From positions 1-24,395 of the forward strand of contig CAZZKF010000036.1 of NCBI GenBank assembly GCA_964654995.1: a stretch of DNA of 24,395 bases, written 5' to 3'. Below are positions 7,223 to 14,608 of this stretch, piece by piece. Under the pieces are notes generated by a model, which did no database searches, was not told the DNA's origin, and was given only the letters and a program-made list of their open reading frames with translations. Within the stretch, counting starts at the first letter, position 1; every line of letters starts with the position of its first letter. Origin of the DNA: CAZZKF01 sp964654995 (GTDB lineage: Bacteria; Pseudomonadota; Alphaproteobacteria; CAZZKF01). Position numbers and translations under genes: made by a program.

Positions 7223-8666
7223 TGGCTCTCTCGATTCCCCTCTTCCCCCGGGAACCAACGAAACGAAGAAAAGCCCCCAGGTTCCCGAGAAAGCGTCGCC
7301 ATGAATCGGGAGATTTCCAAAGCATGCTCAGATAACCAAGCCAAACTTTGGGCCTTTGGAAATGGCGCTTGTAAAACAAAATAAAAAGCACTTCAAGCCG
7401 TTGCCGGCTGAGCCCCTTGGGGACAAACTGAAAATGCATGCAGTCCATCCTTTCCCAATCCTCGTCAAAGGTCCCCAGGCTATCGATCTGTTCGTAAAGC
7501 GGTGTACCTGGAAAAGGAGTAAACTTGGCCAGATTGAAATCATCGATCGGCAAAGAAAATACATAATCCATACTACGGCGAATGCTTGCTTCAGTTTCTC
7601 CCGGCAACCCCATCATCAGCAAACCCTTTGTCCGAATTCCAGCTTGCTTAATCTGCCACAACCTATGCGCCAGCATGTCGAGATCGGGATTCTGGCGATG
7701 GCGTGCCAAAAGTTCAGGATCTCCTGTTTCGATACCGAGGGAAATCATCCAACATCCAGCCTCCTTCATCAGCCGCAACAACTCGGGATCGATATGTTCG
7801 GCACGTACAGCACAGTTGAATGTCATTCCCAAAGGACGTTGAAGAAGTTTCTCGCAAAAATCGACCACGCGCTGCCGTTGAAAAGTAAATTGATCATCGT
7901 AAAAGTTGATATGGCGCAGCCGAAAACGTTCTTTGAGATAAGCAAGATGTTCATAAAGATATTCAGCTGAATTAAATCGAAAACTACGGCCAAAAACTGA
8001 ACGGTCGCAATAGCTGCAGGCATAGGGGCAGCCACGACTGGAAATACAACTGCTGTTGGGCGTGCGTGGATAATTGAAGATAGGCAGTTGATACCGCTGC
8101 GGATATCCCGCCAGAAGCGCGTAAGCCGGGAATGGGAGCTGATCGAGTACCAGTTGTTCACGTTGAGGTGTTTGAAAAACCTCCCCCCGTCGACGCCCAA
8201 TCAGGCCTGCAACCTGATCGGCCTGATCCGGTCCGGCCGCCAAAAGTTCCAGTAAAGTCTGTTCTCCCTCGCCAACAACAACAAAATCAATCACCTCATA
8301 ATCGCAAAGAATTTTTTCCCTTAATGCTGAAACATGGGCCCCACCAAAAACGATCTGCACTCCGGGCAACTCCGCCTTAGCCCGGCGTGCCAAACGCACT
8401 CCATCAAGAAAACTGGACGTCGTACAACTAAAGCCAATCCAACGCGGTTGTTCATCTCGTAATAATTCCACCATACGCGCCTCTCCCCCCGGATCGGCAT
8501 TGAGGTCGAGGAGCCAACAATGGTGACCAGCGCGTTGCAGATACGCAGCAATGGCAGCCAATCCAAGGGGCGGCATGACATTCGCCTTGCGGGCAATGTC
8601 CGCGTTGGCGCGAGCAGCATGGTAACCAAGAGGGTGGATAAGCAAAATTCGTTGGGCCTTGAACAT
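7215..8666 (-). CDS. B12-binding-type radical SAM protein (third of three)
   Basis: The 483-residue protein starts with a Rossmann-like cobalamin-binding-type domain (ILLIHPLGYH at 7-16, GFSCTTSSF, VFGGAHVSA at 106-114, VVGEGE at 130-135). The radical SAM core follows, with the cluster motif RGCPYACSYC giving Cys213, Cys217 and Cys220, and then GIETGDPELL and MMGLPGET blocks typical of the class. Such enzymes cleave S-adenosylmethionine to start radical methylations, ring closures or other C-C or C-H chemistry, often with cobalamin. No DxHxxG lower-ligand motif is seen, as in many members. It starts two bases after the previous stop, with an AAAGGG-type site. The role in the cluster is unknown; candidates are methylation, cyclisation or rearrangement of the acyl chain or head group. 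Confidence 0.92.
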   Translation of the reverse strand: MFKAQRILLIHPLGYHAARANADIARKANVMPPLGLAAIAAYLQRAGHHCWLLDLNADPGGEARMVELLRDEQPRWIGFSCTTSSFLDGVRLARRAKAELPGVQIVFGGAHVSALREKILCDYEVIDFVVVGEGEQTLLELLAAGPDQADQVAGLIGRRRGEVFQTPQREQLVLDQLPFPAYALLAGYPQRYQLPIFNYPRTPNSSCISSRGCPYACSYCDRSVFGRSFRFNSAEYLYEHLAYLKERFRLRHINFYDDQFTFQRQRVVDFCEKLLQRPLGMTFNCAVRAEHIDPELLRLMKEAGCWMISLGIETGDPELLARHRQNPDLDMLAHRLWQIKQAGIRTKGLLMMGLPGETEASIRRSMDYVFSLPIDDFNLAKFTPFPGTPLYEQIDSLGTFDEDWERMDCMHFQFVPKGLSRQRLEVLFILFYKRHFQRPKVWLGYLSMLWKSPDSWRRFLGNLGAFLRFVGSRGKRGIERANG

Positions 8667-8668
8667 GC

Positions 8669-10045
8669 CTACCCTTTCTTTCGCCCCTGTCTCTGTCTTC
8701 GAGCAGCCGGTATCAACTTATCCCAAAGCACCCCCCGGTAACCGAAGTCACGCATGACCGCCAATCGCGCTTGCCCTTCTGACGGAGGGAAAATCCGATC
8801 CCTTTTACCAGCGAAAGCCGATATGATGATGTCATTCATCGCCTCAGAAGCAATCTGCGGCGACTGATAATAATGCGGCCGTAGTAACGATGTATTTTTA
8901 TCAATTTGTCCCGTTGCCAATGCAAGCTCGGCAATACCGGTCCCAGGTAAAATCCGAATGCCTGAAAACCCAAAAACAACGCAATGTTCGAGGCGATCGA
9001 GATTGTCCAGCCCTTCTTTCAGAGTTGTGAGCGTCTCTCCGGGGCCTCCGAAGATGACAAAATGGGCAGCCGGAATCCCTTCCACGACACAGGCTTGATT
9101 GGCCTGCAAAACATCAGAAAAACAAAAACCTTTATTGAGGCCAGCCAAAGTCGCATCGGAAGCAGCATCGGTCCCAAATTCAACGGCCATTAAACCCGAA
9201 CGTTTCAGCAAGGCCAGCTTTGTTCGATCAAGCCCATGAGGACGAAAATAACCGCTCCACCTCAACTTCAGGTTGCGCCGTAGAATTTCTTCGGCAATTT
9301 CAAGATAACGTTCTTGCGGATCATTAAATATCGAGTCGGTAAAGAAAAAATTATCAGCGGCATAGTCTTTCTGCGCCTGCACCATTTCGTCAACAACCGC
9401 CCCAACCGGCCGATAGCGAAAACAGCGCCCCTCAAGGTTTGGATAGGTGCAGTAACAACACCGAAAAGGGCATCCCCGCTTGCTTTGCAGATTAACCGTG
9501 TCGCTTTCGTCAAGATAGAAGCGAACCCACTTCGGAACTCGCAAAGGCTCAGCAAACTCATCACCGGTAAGCGGCGCCTCTGCAGCATAGGAAATGGCGG
9601 GAACGTTTTCTCCGTTCATCAACCGTTCAACCAATTGCGGAACCAGCCGTTCCCCTTCACCGACCACAGCATAGTCGGCGCCAACATACGCCGAGATCTC
9701 TTCGGGCATAATGGTCAAAACCGGCCCCCCAATAATAATGGGGGCAGAACTGAAACGCCGTACAAAGGTGATAGCCTGTCGAGCTTGCTCAAGATACCAC
9801 TCGTTTTCTCCCGCAAATGAATCGACGTTGTCTATATTACGCAAAGAGTACCCAATAACATCAGGTGCAAACTCTTTTAATAACGCCTGCAGCACCGACC
9901 AATCTTCGTCCGCAGCCAATAGATCAAACTGCACCACCTGATGACCGGCACGTTGCAAAGCCCCGGCAACAATCGACATCCCTAAAGGATAAACCGGGTA
10001 AGGTTCGCGAGTTCGGTTCGTCGAATAGAGCAGCACCCGCGCCAA
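8669..10045 (-). CDS. B12-binding-type radical SAM protein (second of three, TTG start)
   Basis: This 458-residue protein also combines an N-terminal cobalamin-binding-type domain (VLLYSTNRTREPYPVYPLG, IIIGGPVLTIMPEE at 103-116, VVGEGE) with a radical SAM core. Its motif RGCPFRCCYC supplies Cys192, Cys196 and Cys199, with an extra Cys197 inside the motif. The GGPGET block and a long C-terminal helical tail follow. By eye it is clearly divergent from its two neighbours, so the trio is not a recent tandem duplication. No ATG is available near the start: the TTG at 10045 has GGGAG seven bases upstream (10053-10057) and follows the previous stop by three bases. It is probably an anaerobic radical enzyme acting on a lipid-like or ACP-bound substrate (inference). 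The C-terminus ends in a basic stretch (RRQRQGRKKG). Confidence 0.9.
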   Translation of the reverse strand: MARVLLYSTNRTREPYPVYPLGMSIVAGALQRAGHQVVQFDLLAADEDWSVLQALLKEFAPDVIGYSLRNIDNVDSFAGENEWYLEQARQAITFVRRFSSAPIIIGGPVLTIMPEEISAYVGADYAVVGEGERLVPQLVERLMNGENVPAISYAAEAPLTGDEFAEPLRVPKWVRFYLDESDTVNLQSKRGCPFRCCYCTYPNLEGRCFRYRPVGAVVDEMVQAQKDYAADNFFFTDSIFNDPQERYLEIAEEILRRNLKLRWSGYFRPHGLDRTKLALLKRSGLMAVEFGTDAASDATLAGLNKGFCFSDVLQANQACVVEGIPAAHFVIFGGPGETLTTLKEGLDNLDRLEHCVVFGFSGIRILPGTGIAELALATGQIDKNTSLLRPHYYQSPQIASEAMNDIIISAFAGKRDRIFPPSEGQARLAVMRDFGYRGVLWDKLIPAARRQRQGRKKG

Positions 10046-10048
10046 AAC

Positions 10049-11308
10049 TCAACTCCCTTTCGTTTTAAATGAGCGTGGCAAGCGCGGATTGTAGCGGCGA
10101 TAGGTCCCGTCAGCCATCTCCTTTTCGATCACCTTTTTGAATAATTCGCCCATTTTCAACTGATGACCGCTTCCAGCATAAAAGGTTTCCCACGCATAAT
10201 CATAGAGCTTCTGTAAAGTATCGGGGCTCATCTGCTTCGGCTGAAAAACAACCTGATCGGCTGTGTAACGACGCCAATCATTGCTCAGGATTCGTCCTTC
10301 CTGTTCAAATTTAGCTCGAATTGGCGAATGCATAAACGGAGTTAAAATAGTAAACTCAGCAACATCAAGGCCTATTTCCATAAGAAAGTCGACCAAACGC
10401 TTGATATCATCTTCACTCTGATCATCCGTACCGAGAATAATCGTCCCCTCAACCCCGATACCACGTTCTTTCAAACGGCGAATGCGACGGCGAATGACAT
10501 CTGAAGTATCAAAAACGGCTTGATAGACATACCAACATCCAGCTTCTGCAGCCAAGTCAAGAATTTCGTCATCATCAAGAATGGGATGCGAAACCCATTT
10601 GCGTTTCAGGGGAATCATTGCCTTGAACAACTCTCTGAGCCAAGCACGGTCCTGGGCCAGTGAGTTATCGACAATAAATAACCGGTTGTTGGGAATGGTC
10701 TCAAGCTCTTCAATCACCTTGTCAATCGGACGCGGTCGAAACTGTCGACCACCAAGAAAACCCGTACAGCAAGGAAAACAATTAAACTTACAACCACGTG
10801 AGGCATGAACCAAATCGAGCATTTGCACGCCGCGGTAATTATAAAGATCTCGTTTGAGAATATCGCGTCGAGCTGGACCAATACTCTCAATGGGAGGATG
10901 TTGATTCATATAGTTGTAAACAGGTTTGAGATCACCACGCTCAAAATCAGCCAACACTTGGGCCATGCGACCTTCAGCTTCACCAAGAAATACAGCATCA
11001 GCATGTTGGCGAACTTCCTCAGAATGCAGCATGGTTGCGATACCACCAAACAACACTGGAATACCTCGTTCCCGATATTCCCTGGCGATCTCGAACGCAC
11101 GCGGCAATTGACAGGTCAGCATCGTTGACAAAGCCACCAAATCTGGAGCATCGTCAGTTCTCAGTGGTTCAACATTTTCGTCCACAAAGCACAGTTCAAC
11201 GTCCTCTGGCAATGTGGCGGCAAAAACAACGGGTCCATGCGGCGGCAGATGAAACTCAGTCTGATACCGTAATTTCGGCCAACGCGGATAAATCAGTTTC
11301 AACTTCAT
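10049..11308 (-). CDS. B12-binding-type radical SAM protein (first of three)
   Basis: The 419-residue protein has a shorter N-terminal cobalamin-binding-like domain (LIYPRWPKLRY at 5-15, LFGGIATMLHSEEV at 86-99, VFLGEAEG) and a radical SAM core with RGCKFNCFPC (Cys173, Cys177, Cys180). The central residue before the last Cys is Pro rather than the usual aromatic residue, and another Cys follows directly (Cys181). The later blocks WYVYQAVFDTSD and GTIILGTDDQSEDD correspond to the usual substrate and SAM regions. It is the first of three adjacent radical SAM genes, and its ATG overlaps the stop of the short chain-length-factor-like gene (ATGA at 11308). That coupling ties the radical chemistry to acyl-chain synthesis. 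The reaction is unknown; carbon-carbon bond formation, methylation and desaturation are all conceivable. Confidence 0.9.
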   Translation of the reverse strand: MKLKLIYPRWPKLRYQTEFHLPPHGPVVFAATLPEDVELCFVDENVEPLRTDDAPDLVALSTMLTCQLPRAFEIAREYRERGIPVLFGGIATMLHSEEVRQHADAVFLGEAEGRMAQVLADFERGDLKPVYNYMNQHPPIESIGPARRDILKRDLYNYRGVQMLDLVHASRGCKFNCFPCCTGFLGGRQFRPRPIDKVIEELETIPNNRLFIVDNSLAQDRAWLRELFKAMIPLKRKWVSHPILDDDEILDLAAEAGCWYVYQAVFDTSDVIRRRIRRLKERGIGVEGTIILGTDDQSEDDIKRLVDFLMEIGLDVAEFTILTPFMHSPIRAKFEQEGRILSNDWRRYTADQVVFQPKQMSPDTLQKLYDYAWETFYAGSGHQLKMGELFKKVIEKEMADGTYRRYNPRLPRSFKTKGS

Positions 11309-11997
11309 TGCTCAACACCCTCAAGTCGTGGCAGGAGTCGAAACATCTCCGACCAACTGGTTATGGCATTTTGATTCAGAAAAAAGCCCTTTTCACACAA
11401 AGAAAGCAACGGCAACGATGCGGCCCCCTCCAGTGACAAAAACACAAACAGTGCCCCTCCCCGCTCCAAATCATCCGGCGGCAACTCACAAAAACCGGCA
11501 AGAGCGGCCTGGCACTGACCATCAGCCAATGCAGCCAACGCCCAACGCAACGCAGCAAGCGGTCTTACCCCAGCTTCGTTCAGAACAAGAGCCGGGCCGG
11601 TAAGCCCAAAATGGATGGCGGCTTCCCCAAGAAAACTATTGGCCAAAGTATAGGCAAACAGATTGGGACTTGCCAAAGCCCCACCATCATCAAGCAACGT
11701 CTGAAAATAAGCCCGATCGGTGGCTGAACAACCGCATCGGGTGGCTGCAAAAAGCCCGATATCCCGTTTCCGCTTGTATTCTGCAACTCCAGCGTCCCGC
11801 AAAGTCAACGCAATGGTCGACAACCCAAGTCGAGAAAAATGATCAAGCCGCCCATAACGCAAGTAGGGTTTTGGAAATGCCAATTGACGCGCCGGTGGTA
11901 AAAAATTTGTATTCTGTGGCAGTTCAAGCCTACCGTCACGACCGCATTCAACGCCCCTGGCCGTAATTGAACTCCAACCCAATATTCGCGCTTTCAT
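11305..11997 (-). CDS. short ketosynthase-like protein (ApeC-type chain length factor)
   Basis: At 230 residues this protein covers only the N-terminal half of a ketosynthase. Segments such as LDHFSRLGLSTIALTLRDAG, ASPNLFAYTLANSFLGEAAI and FGLTGPALVLNEAG (130-143) match the condensing-enzyme N-terminal fold. The place of the catalytic Cys is Gly143 or nearby, and both catalytic His motifs are missing because the C-terminal half is absent. This is the architecture of the small chain-length-factor-like subunits (Ketoacyl-synt_2 type, ApeC in aryl polyene systems). The length is normal for that group, so it is probably not a broken gene. It follows the ketosynthase at 11994-13115 with ATGA overlap and a good AGGGG ribosome site, which argues for a heterodimer with that enzyme. 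The last 50 residues are less familiar. Confidence 0.83.
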   Translation of the reverse strand: MKARILGWSSITARGVECGRDGRLELPQNTNFLPPARQLAFPKPYLRYGRLDHFSRLGLSTIALTLRDAGVAEYKRKRDIGLFAATRCGCSATDRAYFQTLLDDGGALASPNLFAYTLANSFLGEAAIHFGLTGPALVLNEAGVRPLAALRWALAALADGQCQAALAGFCELPPDDLERGGALFVFLSLEGAASLPLLSLCEKGFFLNQNAITSWSEMFRLLPRLEGVEQ

Positions 11998-13115
11998 ATA
12001 TCCCCTCTCCGCAACAACAGAGCCGCATTGATGCCACCAAATCCCGAATTGGTGCTCAAGAGCAACCCGGGAGCAAATTCCAATATGTCTTTCCCCACCC
12101 GCAACACAGTATCCTCAGGTTCTGTACACCCCCACGTTGGTGGCAGAAAACCCTGCTGCAACGCACTCACCATCAAGGCGGCTTCAATTGCTCCTGCGGC
12201 TCCAAGGGTATGTCCCAAGGCCCCTTTAAGGGAATTAACAGGCAGGGAGCGCCCCGCAAAAAGGCGCTCAAAGGCCACCAACTCCATAGCATCGTTATAA
12301 ATGGTACCCGTTCCGTGGGCATTGATGGCCGTCACCGCACTTTGGGCCACACCGGCTCGTTTAAGGGCCTGCTCAATCGCAGCAACCAAGCCGGAACCGT
12401 CCCGCGCCGGCGCAGTGATATGGTGTGCATCACCGGCGCATCCCCAACCAACCAGCTCGGCCAGCACCGGCCAACCTAAACGCTGAGCCATCTCAAAATC
12501 AGTCAAGAGCAAAACAGCGGCACCCTCCCCGAGCAAAAGACCGTCACGACGACGATCAAAAGGACGGCAGTCGCTGGTTGACAGCCCTTTGAGGGCGGCA
12601 AACCCGGAAAAAACCAACTCGCTGACCAAATCGGCAGCCACAACCAAAACCGAACGCGTTCGCCCGGCTGCGATACGTGCCGCCCCCTGACCAAGAGCAA
12701 CAGTTGCAGAGGCACAAGCGGCATGCACATTTTCACCGCAGGACAGTTCAAGCCATTGCAAAAGATCTTCCAGCAAAGACTGTGGCTCAAGCCGGTCTAA
12801 AGCATCACGATCCCCAGCAAGTCCCGGGCGAATCAAGTCGATTCGTCCTTTGATGGAAGCAAGTAACAACTCCGTTTCGGCCGGCAAAGGAGGCAAATCT
12901 GCCAACACAGTTTTCAATAAGCCATCCAGACGCGAACCACCCTTCCCCGACGACAAATCGCAAATGCAGGCCGCTTTTTGCGTCGCGTATGGGGCCACGT
13001 CAAAATGCGTCACCTGTCGCATGGCACTTTCACCGGCGCAAAGACGTTGCCAACTTTGCCTGCGATCGCCAAAAGGGGTTTTCACCTCGGCATAAGTGAT
13101 AACAACCCTTTTCAT
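11994..13115 (-). CDS. beta-ketoacyl-ACP synthase (active, compact)
   Basis: The 373-residue protein carries the full triad: Cys134 in HAACASATVA, His267 in NAHGTGTIYND and His302 in GALGHTLGAAG, plus FGGINA near the C-terminus. It is about 35 residues shorter than typical FabF, with the shortening in the region before the active Cys. It performs decarboxylative condensation with malonyl-ACP. It lies between a thioesterase gene upstream and the short chain-length-factor-like gene downstream, with ATGA overlaps on both sides, and has GGAG seven bases before its ATG. I infer that it is the catalytic half of the second synthase pair in this window. By eye it is more like synthases of aryl polyene/flexirubin-type clusters than housekeeping KAS II. 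Confidence 0.9.
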   Translation of the reverse strand: MKRVVITYAEVKTPFGDRRQSWQRLCAGESAMRQVTHFDVAPYATQKAACICDLSSGKGGSRLDGLLKTVLADLPPLPAETELLLASIKGRIDLIRPGLAGDRDALDRLEPQSLLEDLLQWLELSCGENVHAACASATVALGQGAARIAAGRTRSVLVVAADLVSELVFSGFAALKGLSTSDCRPFDRRRDGLLLGEGAAVLLLTDFEMAQRLGWPVLAELVGWGCAGDAHHITAPARDGSGLVAAIEQALKRAGVAQSAVTAINAHGTGTIYNDAMELVAFERLFAGRSLPVNSLKGALGHTLGAAGAIEAALMVSALQQGFLPPTWGCTEPEDTVLRVGKDILEFAPGLLLSTNSGFGGINAALLLRRGDI

Positions 13116-13573
13116 TCCAATTCTCCTCTCTGCCAGCGACGGCAGAGTTCCCGATAAAAGTCGGGCGGCTCTAACAAAACTTCAAAATCTTTGTTGAGCA
13201 TCATTTGCACACTGCAACCGGTGGTTACCAAAATCCCCTGTTGATTGCGAATCAGGTATTCGATGTTAAGACGTGCCGCCTCACACCAATGCAGCCGCGC
13301 CTCGATAGTAAACCGTTCTTCAAAACGCAACGGGCCAAGATAATCTATCTGCAGCCGTCGAATCGGCGTCGGAATCTGAGCACGATAAAAATCTTGGTAA
13401 CCAAAGCCATATCGGTTACCAAGAGCCAACCGGGCATCCTCAAAATAACTGGGATAACGACCATGCCATACAATCTGCAACGGATCGACTTCCTCAAAAC
13501 GCACTTGCCGTTCGACAATGATGGACAAAGGGGGGGGGGCATCCGGGTCTTTTTTGAAATAGGCCTTGCGCAT
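13112..13573 (-). CDS. 4HBT-type (hotdog) acyl-ACP/CoA thioesterase
   Basis: The product (153 residues from the ATG at 13573) contains the 4-hydroxybenzoyl-CoA thioesterase signature VDPLQIVWHGRYPSYFEDAR, with Asp30 and His37, followed by hotdog-fold strands. Enzymes of this type hydrolyse acyl thioesters and release or edit chains from ACP; a similar gene (ApeK) is standard in aryl polyene clusters. I prefer the ATG at 13573, which has AAGGA four bases upstream, but a GTG at 13585 overlapping the preceding stop as GTGA is also plausible and would add four residues. Codons 12-15 are made of a ten-base C run (see the separate repeat entry), so slippage would shift the frame and remove the enzyme. 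It is the only gene here with such a tract of C on the coding strand. Confidence 0.87.
   Translation of the reverse strand: MRKAYFKKDPDAPPPLSIIVERQVRFEEVDPLQIVWHGRYPSYFEDARLALGNRYGFGYQDFYRAQIPTPIRRLQIDYLGPLRFEERFTIEARLHWCEAARLNIEYLIRNQQGILVTTGCSVQMMLNKDFEVLLEPPDFYRELCRRWQRGELE
13530..13539 (-). repeat. C10 homopolymer inside the thioesterase gene (possible phase-variable tract)
   Basis: Ten consecutive G on the plus strand, hence C10 on the coding strand, span codons 12-15 (Ala-Pro-Pro-Pro) of the thioesterase. It is the longest single-base run I noticed; other runs in the window are seven or eight bases long and are mostly G on the coding strand. Runs of this length near a 5' end are classical slipped-strand phase-variation sites, but function is not shown here. 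A sequencing-length error would also produce a frame change, and the frame is intact in this sequence. Confidence 0.6.
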
Positions 13574-13581
13574 GGTATCCT

Positions 13582-13944
13582 TCACCGCATTTCGAGACGA
13601 AAACTTGAAGCCAATCGACCAGCAACACGTAATTCAATGGCAAAATGCCCTGGTGCCTCCTGCCGAAAACAGCGCACTTCTATCACCTCATCTGGCCCCA
13701 AAGGCCGCTTGAATTTCGCTGCCCGAACAACCGCAACCCGCAAGCCTTCCCCTTGTTGCCGGCGAATCAGCTCTTGCCCCAACAGCACCTGCACCAAGGC
13801 CGGCAGAATCGGCGCCTCGGGAAAATGCCCGGCAAATCCCACAAACCGCCGGTTGAAACAGCAGGTCGCTTTTAACAAGCCATTGTTACATGGCGCCACG
13901 TATTCAATGGCTGCGCGAATTTCCTTAATGAGTTGCGCCGGCAT
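13582..13944 (-). CDS. small FabZ-like hotdog dehydratase (ApeI-like), acidic residue missing
   Basis: The 120-residue product has the FabZ/FabA-type segment FAGHFPEAPILPALVQVLLG, with His40 at the catalytic position. In FabZ and ApeI the general acid or base (Glu or Asp) sits 14 residues after this His; here that position is Leu54. The protein may therefore be non-catalytic alone, or use another residue. Its expected role is dehydration of 3-hydroxyacyl-ACP in polyene chain building. I chose the ATG at 13944, which has GAGGAG about ten bases upstream and overlaps the lipoprotein gene by 20 bases; a TTG at 13971 is possible. Together with the ApeP-like gene at 17569 it probably provides dehydration for the cluster. 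It could also be a thioesterase-like hotdog protein. Confidence 0.78.
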   Translation of the reverse strand: MPAQLIKEIRAAIEYVAPCNNGLLKATCCFNRRFVGFAGHFPEAPILPALVQVLLGQELIRRQQGEGLRVAVVRAAKFKRPLGPDEVIEVRCFRQEAPGHFAIELRVAGRLASSFRLEMR

Positions 13945-14608
13945 CGATAACAAACTCCTCGTTACGAACAATCAGACGGTATCCCCATCGATCATTCCGC
14001 AAAATCATCCCTCTCGGCCAACGATACCCTTGAACTTGCTCTATCTGGTAGAAATCGACCCGCCAATCATCAACAGCAGAGCCATACGCGGTCAATAGAG
14101 GGGGAGAGCCCGTCAAGCGATACCAGATATGATTGTTCTTTAGGGATGAATGCAACAAATAACCATCCTTCTGTAAAGTCATGCGATCTTCAGAGGAAAA
14201 AGAAGGGACCAACAACAGATTTTTCAACGCATCTTTCAATAAATCGCTTAATCCAGTATAGCGTTCCAAGTTTGGATGAAAAACGTGCAACGTCCAAAGA
14301 TCATGGTCAAACTGTGCCCAAAACAGCTTCATTCCCATATCATTGAGAGCCAACAGTCGAACCCTTCTATTGGCCCGGTCGAGATAAAGCAAACCGACCA
14401 TTGGTAATTTTCGACCATGCCACTCAAAAAGCACCGTTTGGCGCCATTGTCCTGCCGGCAAAGTTCGCAACCAGTCTCCGGCCACCAACATCGACCGTTT
14501 GACATCGATCCGTGGAGGCGAAACGGCATTGGGTCGAAAAGGGATATGAGGTGACGAACAGCTACCGAGCCACAAAACCAGAAATAAGAGGCTAACGATC
14601 CGCCTCAT
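13925..14608 (-). CDS. outer-membrane lipoprotein, DUF3261/ApeN-like
   Basis: The 227-residue protein begins with a lipoprotein signal: MRR, a hydrophobic stretch, then the lipobox LGSC with Cys17. Asp does not follow the Cys (Ser18), so outer-membrane targeting is expected. The mature part has features of the DUF3261 lipoproteins of aryl polyene clusters: FEWHGRKLPMVGLLYLD, VRLLALNDMGMKLFWAQFD and a C-terminal beta-rich region, in a LolB-like fold. It probably receives the lipid product at the outer membrane, partnering the LolA-like and MMPL proteins encoded just upstream. The ATG at 14608 overlaps the exporter stop (ATGA) and has GGGAG eight bases upstream. Family assignment is from motif recall and gene order, not from a search. 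Confidence 0.83.
   Translation of the reverse strand: MRRIVSLLFLVLWLGSCSSPHIPFRPNAVSPPRIDVKRSMLVAGDWLRTLPAGQWRQTVLFEWHGRKLPMVGLLYLDRANRRVRLLALNDMGMKLFWAQFDHDLWTLHVFHPNLERYTGLSDLLKDALKNLLLVPSFSSEDRMTLQKDGYLLHSSLKNNHIWYRLTGSPPLLTAYGSAVDDWRVDFYQIEQVQGYRWPRGMILRNDRWGYRLIVRNEEFVIDAGATH

Noticed and set aside
6506..7384. 292-codon open frame on the plus strand
   Set aside because: It is antisense to the glycosyltransferase and radical SAM genes and its translation shows no domain or signal.
11305..11997. Considered as a truncated, broken ketosynthase pseudogene
   Set aside because: Small Cys-less subunits of about 240 residues are a normal family in aryl polyene-type clusters, and the gene has good start signals and overlaps on both sides.
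13205..14098. 297-codon open frame on the plus strand
   Set aside because: It crosses three real minus-strand genes with clear motifs; its product looks like random basic sequence.
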